From assembly GCF_947503855.1 (NCBI RefSeq), contig NZ_CANNFF010000007.1, forward strand, positions 62,001 through 126,000: DNA of 64,000 nt, given 5' to 3'. Positions 52,575 through 59,927 of this stretch are shown here, in pieces. Both the position numbers and the translations under genes were made by a program. The notes under the pieces are model-generated. The model was not told where the DNA came from, made no database searches, and was given only the letters and a program-made list of their open reading frames with translations. Numbering within the stretch: the first letter of the stretch is position 1; every line of letters begins with the position of its first letter. The DNA is from an uncultured Polaribacter sp. GTDB lineage: Bacteria; Bacteroidota; Bacteroidia; Flavobacteriales; Flavobacteriaceae.

Positions 52575-53510
52575 TTATGTAATTTTGTCTTTTACTATGG
52601 TGTTTTTCTCTTTTTTTCTTCCCCAAAAAGTAGCCAATGCCATTCCAGAAAACACATCCCAAATTCCCCAAAAAGCAGCTAATAAAGCCATGCCACCTAA
52701 ACCATCAAAAAAGCCAAATATTAAAAGTAAACCCAAACCACCATTTTGTATGCCAGTTTCCATAGCTATAGTTTTGGTATCTTTTTTATTTAAGCCAAAG
52801 CTTTTTGCAGTATAAAAACCTAAAATAAAAGCAAAAATATTGTGAAGTACCACTAAGTAAACTACATGATGTATATGATTAACAAATACATCTAAATTTT
52901 GAGAAAATGCAATAAAAATTAATGCAATAAAAACTAACATAGAAAGTGGTTTAAGCACTTTTTCTATTTTGTTTGCCATTATACTGTGGTAATGATTAAT
53001 CAGCATTCCAAAAAATAAGGGAATCCCTAAAATTAAAGAAACCAGTTTTAATAGATCTACCCAATTTAATTCTACAGTCTGCAAAATAGCATTTGTAGGC
53101 TCGTACAAACTGCCCCAAAATTGTAAATTAAAAGGAGTCATAAAAATGCAAATTAAGGTTGCAAAAGCTGTTAAGCTTACAGATAAAGCAGCATTACCAC
53201 CAGACATTTTGCTGAAAAAATTAGACACATTTCCTCCAGGGCAAGCAGCAATCATCATCATGCCCAAAGCAAAACTTGGATGAGGTTTTATAATTAAAAT
53301 TGCTATAAAAGTAAATGCAGGTAATAAAACAAATTGCGATAAAACCCCAACAAAAAGAATTTTAGGGTTTTTAAAAAGACGTTTAAAATCATCAATAGAA
53401 ATACCCAGAGCTACCCCAAACATAATAATAGCAATAGCAATATTTAATACCCATAAACCACTGGTATCAAAATTTATTTTTATGGAATCTATATCTATTG
53501 GGTTTTGCAT
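52575..53510 (-). CDS. Bile acid:sodium symporter (BASS) family transporter
   Basis: 311 residues with about nine or ten membrane helices. The crossover region MMIAACPGGNVSNFFSKMSG, GNAALSVSLTA is the BASS/ASBT signature, and the second repeat has AMETGIQNGGLGLLLIFGFF. In bacteria members take up organic acids such as pyruvate, pantoate or sulfonates with sodium; the natural substrate here is unknown. A tandem GTTTCAAA repeat lies directly upstream of its ATG, in the promoter zone, so copy-number change could affect expression. Confidence 0.9.
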   Translation of the reverse strand: MQNPIDIDSIKINFDTSGLWVLNIAIAIIMFGVALGISIDDFKRLFKNPKILFVGVLSQFVLLPAFTFIAILIIKPHPSFALGMMMIAACPGGNVSNFFSKMSGGNAALSVSLTAFATLICIFMTPFNLQFWGSLYEPTNAILQTVELNWVDLLKLVSLILGIPLFFGMLINHYHSIMANKIEKVLKPLSMLVFIALIFIAFSQNLDVFVNHIHHVVYLVVLHNIFAFILGFYTAKSFGLNKKDTKTIAMETGIQNGGLGLLLIFGFFDGLGGMALLAAFWGIWDVFSGMALATFWGRKKEKNTIVKDKIT

Positions 53511-53517
53511 ATTTTTA

Positions 53518-53549
53518 GTTTCAAAGTTTCAAAGTTTCAAAGTTTCAAA
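53518..53549. repeat. Four tandem copies of GTTTCAAA
   Basis: Exact 8-bp unit repeated four times, followed by GTTGTT. The block begins 8 bp upstream of the BASS start codon. The last unit plus flank (GTTTCAAAGTTGTT) recurs at 57113-57126, so the tandem probably grew from an interspersed-repeat edge by slippage. Confidence 0.85.
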
Positions 53550-53621
53550 GTTGTTGATTTTTGTGAGTTTTAATTAAATTGCTCTAATTTTTTATTGTTA
53601 CCAAAATCCACCAGACAAAAC

Positions 53622-54263
53622 CTAATTCTTAAAAGCAAACTCTATAATATTTGCACCCATTTTTAAAGCTTTTTCTCTTACATTTTTAGGATTGTTGTGT
53701 ATAATTTTATCTTCCCAACCATCACTTAAATCGGTTTCATAATCGTAAAAAACAACCAATCTACCTTCGTGAAAAATACCAAAACCTTGTGCAGGTTTTT
53801 TATCGTGTTCGTGTATTTTTGGGATACCATTTGGGAATTTAAATGTTTGATTGTATATAGAATGATTGCTTGGTATTTCTTTAAATACTAGTTTTGGAAA
53901 TACTTTTTTCATTTCGTTTCTAATAAATTTATCCAAACCATAATTGTCTGAAATGTGTAAAAATCCACCAGAAATTAAATAATTTCTTAGGTTTTCTGCT
54001 TCATTATCTGTAAAAAATACATTTCCATGACCTGTCATAAAAAGCATAGGGAAATTAAAAATATCTTCACTACCAACAGCTACGGTTTGTGGGTTTTTAG
54101 AAATACTGGTTTTAATATTTGTATTGGCAAATTGCACTAAATTAGGTATAGCAGTTGGGTTGCTGTACCAATCTCCACCACCATTGTATTTTAAAATGGC
54201 AACATCTTGTGCGTTAGATTGTAGCAATAGCATACAAAGAAAAAATGTAAAAATATATTTCAT
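53622..54263 (-). CDS. DUF4159 domain protein, secreted
   Basis: 213 residues with signal peptide MKYIFTFFLCMLLLQSNAQ. The mature part is a complete DUF4159: AILKYNGGGDWYSNPTAIPN, FPMLFMTGHGNVFFTDNEAE, NLRNYLISGGFLHISDNYGL and FKFPNGIPKIHEHDKKPAQG. The domain has a glutamine-amidotransferase-like (ThuA-type) fold without known catalysis, found in Bacteroidota and Planctomycetes envelopes. It is often close to rsmE in flavobacteria; here an outer-membrane gene and an AraC-type gene lie between. Confidence 0.87.
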   Translation of the reverse strand: MKYIFTFFLCMLLLQSNAQDVAILKYNGGGDWYSNPTAIPNLVQFANTNIKTSISKNPQTVAVGSEDIFNFPMLFMTGHGNVFFTDNEAENLRNYLISGGFLHISDNYGLDKFIRNEMKKVFPKLVFKEIPSNHSIYNQTFKFPNGIPKIHEHDKKPAQGFGIFHEGRLVVFYDYETDLSDGWEDKIIHNNPKNVREKALKMGANIIEFAFKN

Positions 54264-54273
54264 ATAATAAAGA

Positions 54274-54323
54274 GTTCTCGATAAAATTTCTATGAAAACG
54301 AAATTACTTGAACTAACATTTTG
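54274..54323. repeat. Interspersed intergenic repeat, copy 1
   Basis: Begins GTTCTCGATAAAATTTC and includes GAAATTACTTGAACTAAC. It aligns over about 45 bp with the sequence at 57124-57173 with few mismatches. I recall the TCTCGATACAATTTC/GAAATCACTCGA form as abundant in flavobacterial intergenic DNA. Confidence 0.65.
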
Positions 54324-54362
54324 TTAAAAGATAAGCAAGATAGTGATTCTAATTCTGAGAAT

Positions 54363-54392
54363 AAAAAAACGCCATTAAAATCTTTAATGACA
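54363..54392 (-). terminator. Terminator of the outer-membrane protein gene
   Basis: CATTAAA (54373-54379) and TTTAATG (54383-54389) form the stem; on minus GGCG and a T7 tract follow. It lies about 45 bp past the stop at 54438. Confidence 0.7.
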
Positions 54393-54437
54393 CTTTTTCT
54401 GGAAGACAATTTTCCTTTTTCAAATATTATTATGTGT

Positions 54438-54971
54438 TTAAAATAATTTTCCGATTATAATACCAGCTCTTGGGTAAAGTAGATTTACTTTATCAGAATT
54501 TACTAATGTTCTACTTACACCAAAAGAAAATTCACCAATCCAACCATTTTTTGTTCTGTATTTTTTACCCACATTAAAACCTATGCCAAAACCAGTACCA
54601 CCTTTTTTTTCTGAACTAAATATATCGCCCGCAGTTTTTTTCTGAGAATAAATTGTTAGATTAGCTTCAACAAAAAATCCTGCCTTTGGTTTTTCTCCAA
54701 AATAAACTCTATAATAGGGTATTAAACTAAAGTTATAAGCATTGTTTTCTTCTTCATTAGATTTATTATCTATAGCAAAACTTAATGATATCCCTAAAGA
54801 AGTTTCTGACGTTAATACTCGTTCAAAAAGTATTTCTGGATAACCAGCAATTAAATAAGCTACATTTAATTTTAGCTCATTTTTACTTGTAAAATTTGTA
54901 TAAGATTTTTGTTCTTGGGAGTAAGAATTTATACCTAAAATAAAAGCAAATAATAAAATAAAATGTTTCAT
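54438..54971 (-). CDS. Outer-membrane beta-barrel protein (DUF3575-like)
   Basis: 177 residues: signal peptide MKHFILLFAFILGINSYSQ, then alternating strands (LKLNVAYLIAGYPEILFERV, SLGISLSFAID, YNFSLIPYYRVYFGE, AGFFVEANLTIYSQ, GFGIGFNVGKKY) and the C-terminal strand LLYPRAGIIIGKLF. It fits a small eight-strand porin-like barrel of the DUF3575 type. Function unknown. The gene has its own terminator and promoter; three GGACTC half-sites upstream suggest control by the neighbouring AraC-type regulator, which is frameshifted. Confidence 0.78.
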   Translation of the reverse strand: MKHFILLFAFILGINSYSQEQKSYTNFTSKNELKLNVAYLIAGYPEILFERVLTSETSLGISLSFAIDNKSNEEENNAYNFSLIPYYRVYFGEKPKAGFFVEANLTIYSQKKTAGDIFSSEKKGGTGFGIGFNVGKKYRTKNGWIGEFSFGVSRTLVNSDKVNLLYPRAGIIIGKLF

Positions 54972-54994
54972 AACAAATGTTTTAAAGTTGTTTC

Positions 54995-55002
54995 CAAAAT
55001 TA
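54995..55002 (-). promoter_or_regulatory. -7 box of the outer-membrane protein gene
   Basis: TAATTTTG on minus fits TAnnTTTG and lies 23 nt before ATG 54971. The -33 zone coincides with the first GAGTCC half-site at 55021. Confidence 0.55.
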
Positions 55003-55020
55003 TAGTTTGTTAAAAAACAA

Positions 55021-55080
55021 GAGTCCAGAATTTCTTAGTTTTAGAAAATTCTGGACTCATTTGTAAAATATCGGACTCAT
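55021..55080. promoter_or_regulatory. AraC-type operator candidate: three GGACTC half-sites
   Basis: GGACTCAT occurs at 55053-55060 and 55073-55080, a direct repeat with a 20-bp period, and an inverted GAGTCC at 55021-55026. The first and second also form a long inverted repeat (13-bp arms GAGTCCAGAATTT and its inverse, 12-nt loop). Twenty-base periodicity next to the -33 zone is the usual geometry for AraC-family activators. Confidence 0.6.
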
Positions 55081-55113
55081 TTTAAATTTTAAAATGCCAA
55101 TATGAAGTTGCTT

Positions 55114-56251
55114 TTATTTTTTAAAAGATTTTTGATATGCTGCAGGTGTAAAACCTGTATGTTTTTTAAACGTGGCATAAAAGGTAGATTTAGAATTGAA
55201 ACCAGACTCTAAACCAATAGATGTAATGGTGTAGTTTTTATATTCTTCGTGTATTAGTAGTTCTTTTGCCAAATCAATTCTGAGCTCATTTAAATAATCG
55301 TTTAGGTTTTTACCAGAAAATAATTTAATGGTGTTCGATAATTTATAAGCACTTACATCTACTTCTTTTGCTAAAAACTCTACGTTTAATTTTGGCTCTA
55401 TAAATAGTTTTTTTTTCTTGAATCAAAGCTTCAATTTTATCGAACAATATTTTTTTATCTCCGTCTTTTTCTTCTCCACTGTTTAAAGGTTCTTCAGCAA
55501 CAGGAGCAAAATTTAATTTTTTACGCAAGTGTTTACGTTCTTTTAAAAGCCTTAGCTGTATGATGGCTTGGTAACCAATCCAATAAATTAAAACAGTTGT
55601 TAAAACTCGCAAGGGATAATATGAATAAATAAATTCTTTAAAATCTAAAGCTACAGTAATTGCCAAAGCAATAATCCAAAAAATATAAGTTAATAAGCCT
55701 AATTTAAAGAATGTGTATATCCATTTTAAATTATCAAAAGACAGTATTTTGGTAAATAATTGCTCTTTTTTAGATAAAATCTGAAAAGAATATGCAAAAA
55801 TAATTAACGAAACAATTAATGAGAAAATTTCTTCTATAGACGTATATTTTTCAAATAAATAAGCTATATCTGCTGTGTTTTTATCACTAAAAAAAGATAC
55901 AAAACCAATTCTAATACATATGATGATTACAAAAATAGGAAGTATAATTTTTAATAAGTTTTTACTCCGTTTTTCTATTTCTAAATAGTGTATTAAAAAC
56001 ATGTAAAAAAATGGTGCAATTAAAAAATGCCAAGGAATATGTACATAATCTAAAAAGAAATATTCGATGAAAAAGTTTTTGGCAAGAATCCAAGATTGTA
56101 TGTTGTTTAAAGAAATGATTAGCACTAATAAATTGATAAACAACATGCTTTTTTCTTTCCTATTTTTAGAAAATAAGATGATTGTACAAAATAAAAAACC
56201 GTGTAAGGCACTTACTAATAAAAAGAGGTTGAAAATTTCTTTAACAGACAT
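55114..56251 (-). pseudogene. Membrane-bound AraC-family regulator, frameshifted in an A9 run
   Basis: The 302-codon frame from 56251 encodes a multi-helix membrane domain (IFNLFLLVSALHGFLFCTII, IPWHFLIAPFFYMFLIHYLE, LTTVLIYWIGYQAIIQL) and a linker, then goes out of frame. Past the A9 run (T9 at 55408-55416 on plus), another frame reads KLFIEPKLNVEFLAKEVDVS, AYKLSNTIKLFSGKNLNDYL, TSIGLESGFNSKSTFYATFK, KHTGFTPAAYQKSFKK to TAA 55114-55116, a complete AraC HTH pair. Eight A residues would give one protein of about 378 residues. So this is an inactive allele, a phase variant or a sequencing error. Such regulators pass a membrane signal to DNA directly. Confidence 0.85.
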
Positions 56252-56337
56252 TGATTTTTTGAAGTAAGATAGTAAATGAAATTGAAAGAGGTGAAAAAAT
56301 TTTATTCTAAGTAGTTTCTTATAATTATTACTATCAA

Positions 56338-57048
56338 TTATTCATTCATAAAAGAAACCAAATTAACAGCTACCAAAGCAGCAGTTTCTGTGCGTAATCT
56401 ACTTTCGCCCAAAGAAATTGGAATGCATTTTTTTTCTAACGCTTTTTTTATTTCACTTGTTGAGAAATCGCCTTCTGGTCCAATTAAAATAGTTGTTTTT
56501 TCAGATGGGGTGATGACGTTTTTTAAGTGGTTTTTATCATTTTGATCTTCACAATGTGCAATACAAATTTTTCCGTCAAAACCTTGATTGATAAACTCAT
56601 TGAATTTTACAGGAGCATTTATTTTTGGCAAGGTGAATTTTAAAGACTGTTTCATGGCAGACTGAATGATTTTTTCAAAACGTTCTGTTTTTACAATGCG
56701 TCTTTCTGAGTTGCTGCAAATAATGGGGGTAATTTCATCAATACCAATTTCTGTGGCTTTTTCTAAAAACCACTCTGTTCTATCATTATTTTTTGTAGGT
56801 GCAATAGCTATGTGTAAGAAATAATTCCAAGGCTTTGGTTTTACTTCGCTTTTTATAATCGTGGCAGCACATCTTTTATCGTTTGCAAAACTAATTTCGG
56901 CATCAAACAAAAAACCTTTTCCATTGGTTATTTTTAAAACATCGCCTTCTTTTTTTCGTAACACACGAACAATGTGTTTGCTTTCAATTTTATCAAACGT
57001 AATTTGTTGTGTTTCTGTAGAAATGTCTGAATTATAGAATAGTTGCAC
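56338..57048 (-). CDS. rsmE: 16S rRNA m3U1498 methyltransferase
   Basis: SPOUT-family methyltransferase that modifies U1498 in helix 44 of 16S rRNA. 236 residues from GTG 57048: N-terminal PUA-like part (FDKIESKHIVRVLRKKEGDV, ITNGKGFLFDAEIS), then the knotted domain with AIAPTKNNDRTEWFLEKATE, IGIDEITPIICSNSERRIVK and the SAM-binding knot TTILIGPEGDFSTSEIKKAL, ending SLGESRLRTETAALVAVNLV. Typical length. Confidence 0.95.
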   Translation of the reverse strand: MQLFYNSDISTETQQITFDKIESKHIVRVLRKKEGDVLKITNGKGFLFDAEISFANDKRCAATIIKSEVKPKPWNYFLHIAIAPTKNNDRTEWFLEKATEIGIDEITPIICSNSERRIVKTERFEKIIQSAMKQSLKFTLPKINAPVKFNEFINQGFDGKICIAHCEDQNDKNHLKNVITPSEKTTILIGPEGDFSTSEIKKALEKKCIPISLGESRLRTETAALVAVNLVSFMNE

Positions 57049-57112
57049 TAGTGGTTCTAAATTTAAAGTTGAATAATCAAAGTTAGGTATTTAAAATGAT
57101 TTTGATGTTTTA

Positions 57113-57173
57113 GTTTCAAAGTTGTTCTCGATACAATTTCGATAAAAAATCGAAATCACTCGATCTAAAGCAT
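57113..57173. repeat. Interspersed intergenic repeat, copy 2
   Basis: GTTTCAAAGTTGTT (57113-57126, shared with the tandem block at 53.5 kb) leads into GTTCTCGATACAATTTC and GAAATCACTCGATCTAAA, homologous to copy 1 at 54274. It contains the perfect small hairpin ATTTCGAT/ATCGAAAT. The 185-bp gap 57049-57233 holds nothing else. Confidence 0.65.
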
Positions 57174-57233
57174 TTAAATAAAAGCTAACCTAAAATAAAT
57201 TTGTTAACTCTCATCTTCCAACTCCCAACTGAT

Positions 57234-58355
57234 TTAAAGAATGCTTTTTCTATAGGTTCTTCTTCTTTTATGAGTTGTAGGATCAAAATCTTCCCATATT
57301 TTTTTAATGGCTTCATTGTCTTCTAATTCAGGGGTTCTAATACAATTTACAATTCCTTTTTCTGCAAATGTTTTTGTGTATTGGTCAAAAATAATAGCAT
57401 GAACACCTTTGTTTTGATAAGCAGGATCTACACCAATTAAATAAAAAGTAACGTCTTTTGCATTTTTTCTAGCATTTAATAAATGAAACAATCCAAAGGG
57501 AAATAATTTTCCTTTCGCTTTCTGTAAAGCTTTAGAAAAAGAAGGCATTACAATAGCAAAAGCAACTAATTTATCTTCTTTGTCAACTACAAATTTTATG
57601 TATTCTGGATTGATAAAACTAATATATTTTTTCTTGAAAAACTCAATCTGAGCGTCAGAGATAGGTACAAATGTGGAAAGTTTAGAGTACGATTTGTCAA
57701 ACACTTTAAACATTTCATCTACATAAGGTAAAATGTCTTTTGTTTTGGTAAAATCTAACGCTTTTAGTTGTAATCTTTTTTGTAAAATATTGCTAATTCT
57801 CTTGTAATAAGTAGCATTTACCTTTTCGAATTTAAATTTATTTTCTAAATATTCTTTTTCTTTTACAAATCCTAATTCTTCTAAATGGTCTTTAAAATAG
57901 GGGTGGTTGTACCAAGTAATCATGGTGCCTAAATGATTAAAACCATCTATTAAAACCCCAGTTTTGTCTAAATTATTAAACCCAACAGGACCTTCTAAAT
58001 ACTCAAGTTTATGTTGCTTACCAATTTCGCTAACTTTATTTAGTAGTGCTTTGGTTACTTCTAAATCATTAATTACATCAAACCAACCAAAACGCATTTT
58101 TTTTATTTGTTGCTTTTCAACTTCAAACCAATTGATAATTGCTGCAACTCTACCCACAATTTTACCATCTTTTAAAGCGATAAAAAACTGAGCATCTGCA
58201 TTTTTAAAAACAGGATTTTTATTAGGGTCAAAGTTATCAACTTCGTCTTTAATAATAGGAGGTACCCAAAATTTGTTATTTTTGTAGAGTGAAAAAGGAA
58301 ATGTAACAAACTGTTTCATTTCTTTTTTAGTCGTAATTTTTTTGACTGTAATCAT
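57234..58355 (-). CDS. GNAT-like acyltransferase family protein, unknown substrate
   Basis: 373 residues. Start MITVKKITTKKEMKQFVTFP. Two GNAT-like halves are suggested: an N-terminal one with AQFFIALKDGKIVGRVAAII and a C-terminal one with FVVDKEDKLVAFAIVMPSFS and DVTFYLIGVDPAYQNKGVHA, the last being a GNAT acetyl-CoA motif (V-D-P-x-Y-Q-x-K-G). I recall such proteins as widespread and uncharacterised in Bacteroidota. The end KRRRTYRKSIL is basic. It stands between rsmE (after a repeat) and a secreted barrel gene and has no evident partner. Confidence 0.8.
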   Translation of the reverse strand: MITVKKITTKKEMKQFVTFPFSLYKNNKFWVPPIIKDEVDNFDPNKNPVFKNADAQFFIALKDGKIVGRVAAIINWFEVEKQQIKKMRFGWFDVINDLEVTKALLNKVSEIGKQHKLEYLEGPVGFNNLDKTGVLIDGFNHLGTMITWYNHPYFKDHLEELGFVKEKEYLENKFKFEKVNATYYKRISNILQKRLQLKALDFTKTKDILPYVDEMFKVFDKSYSKLSTFVPISDAQIEFFKKKYISFINPEYIKFVVDKEDKLVAFAIVMPSFSKALQKAKGKLFPFGLFHLLNARKNAKDVTFYLIGVDPAYQNKGVHAIIFDQYTKTFAEKGIVNCIRTPELEDNEAIKKIWEDFDPTTHKRRRTYRKSIL

Positions 58356-58471
58356 TGCAAAAAAGAGTTTCTATTTGTTGCTTTTTTTTTCTTCTTCTTT
58401 TCTTCCTTTTTCATTTTTTCTTCTAGCTCTTTAATTTCTTTTCTATTTCTTTTAGGTCTTGTTCGTCTATT

Positions 58472-59446
58472 TTAATTTTTCTTCTTAAATACACGAAACA
58501 ATTTACTAAAAAAGCTATTTTGTTTTTTGTTGAAGTTATCAATTGGGGTGTCTTTTATTTCTAAACCATCGTCACCTAGTTCTTTAAAATTATCATAGTG
58601 TTTATCTATTCTGTAAGAAACACCTAAACTAGCGTAAAAACCCTGAGTTTTTCCCTCAAACAACATTCTTGCAGAAGTATTAATCTGTAAATTTCTATTA
58701 TATAAATATGCAAAACCTGCACCAAGATTTATGTTATTTTGATATTCTTGAAAAACGGTTTGGTTTTCAAAAAAAGCAGACCATTGGTTGCTAAAGTTTT
58801 GTGTTGCTGTAATTATGTAAGAAAATTCGGCAAAATCACTCCTAATATTGTCATAGAAAACATTGGTAATCACATTAAAATCTCTAGTTAAATTATGTTG
58901 TAATAAAACACCTACTTTTGGGGTAATGTTTCCTGTTTTGTGTATGTCATTTACAAAATCTGTATTCATCCCTAAATAGATAGCTACAGAAGGTATTAAT
59001 CTTTTTTTATCAAAAGCATTTCTTCTTTTCCAGCTTCTAACTTCTTTTGATTTATCTTCGTATTCTTGTTGATATACTAAATATTTTGCACCAATAGTAG
59101 CTCTGCTTAAACCCGATGTAAAATAATGAGAGGTATAGATGTTTTTAAAAGCAACTTTATCTCTTTGATAAGTTAATTGTGTGTTTAATTCTAAGTTTTC
59201 TGATAAAAAACTAGTTCTAAAAAGCAAATCGAAACCCAAAGATTGTGGTCTAGAAAAGGTGGGTTCTATAGTAGTATTTCTAAAAAATAGAGTACTTTCA
59301 AACTGATAAACTCCTGAGCCAACACTATATGGGCTTTCAGAAAAACCAGGTTTGTTAGAGTTGATAAGATCTGTATACTGCGCATTTACAGCAAGGTAAC
59401 TCAAAAAACAGAATACAAGAGTAAGTTGTGGTTTTTTTAAGTTCAT
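58472..59446 (-). CDS. Secreted beta-barrel protein, transporter-like
   Basis: 324 residues with signal peptide MNLKKPQLTLVFCFLSYLAVNAQ. The mature part resembles the MetA-pathway/outer-membrane transporter-like family: NKPGFSESPYSVGSGVYQFE, GFDLLFRTSFLSENLELNTQ, YFTSGLSRATIGAKYLVY, IPSVAIYLGMNTDFVNDI, NNINLGAGFAYLYNRNLQINT and FYASLGVSYRID. Even spacing of amphipathic strands supports an outer-membrane barrel. A lysine-rich end (FKKKN) follows the last strand, so the C-terminal Phe rule is not met. Specific role unknown. Confidence 0.75.
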   Translation of the reverse strand: MNLKKPQLTLVFCFLSYLAVNAQYTDLINSNKPGFSESPYSVGSGVYQFESTLFFRNTTIEPTFSRPQSLGFDLLFRTSFLSENLELNTQLTYQRDKVAFKNIYTSHYFTSGLSRATIGAKYLVYQQEYEDKSKEVRSWKRRNAFDKKRLIPSVAIYLGMNTDFVNDIHKTGNITPKVGVLLQHNLTRDFNVITNVFYDNIRSDFAEFSYIITATQNFSNQWSAFFENQTVFQEYQNNINLGAGFAYLYNRNLQINTSARMLFEGKTQGFYASLGVSYRIDKHYDNFKELGDDGLEIKDTPIDNFNKKQNSFFSKLFRVFKKKN

Positions 59447-59590
59447 ACGTATTGTAAAGAGTTAATGTATTAAGTTTAACAGGTTACACAAACATAGGGT
59501 AAAAAAAGCTATTTTATAAAGGCAAACCCTACTTTTTTAGGTTTAAGAAAGTTTTATAGATTCATAACGCTTCAATTGTGTTCAAATTGT

Positions 59591-59598
59591 TATTTTTG
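59591..59598 (+). promoter_or_regulatory. -7 box for the DUF4834-YfhO-glycosyltransferase operon
   Basis: TATTTTTG fits TAnnTTTG and is 24 nt before ATG 59623. Genes from here to the window end lie close together on plus. Confidence 0.5.
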
Positions 59599-59622
59599 AT
59601 ATATTTTTAATTATATTTTTAA

Positions 59623-59883
59623 ATGGGTTTACTTAAAACAATCTTTTTTATTCTCATCTTTTATTATGCTTTTAAATTTTTAGCAAGGTTATTTGCCCCT
59701 TTTTTAATGAAAAAAGCCGCAGAAACCATTCAGAAAAAAGCCGCACAACAATTTAAAGGAGAGCATAGACAGCAATCATCTACTGTAAAAAATGGTGAAA
59801 CAATTATTGATAAAAAACCTGGTAGCCATAAAGAAACTAACAAATCTGTTGGAGATTACGTAGATTTTGAAGAAATAGACTAG
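59623..59883 (+). CDS. DUF4834 small membrane protein
   Basis: 86 residues. One N-terminal membrane helix (LLKTIFFILIFYYAFKFLARLF) is followed by a basic/polar tail (KKAAETIQKKAAQQFKGEHR) and an acidic end SVGDYVDFEEID, the pattern of DUF4834. Function unknown. It is 44 bp upstream of the YfhO gene, with which it is usually found in flavobacteria. Confidence 0.8.
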   Translation: MGLLKTIFFILIFYYAFKFLARLFAPFLMKKAAETIQKKAAQQFKGEHRQQSSTVKNGETIIDKKPGSHKETNKSVGDYVDFEEID

Positions 59884-59927
59884 TAACTATTTTCTTACTC
59901 ATACATTAATCAAAAAAAATAAAAGCT

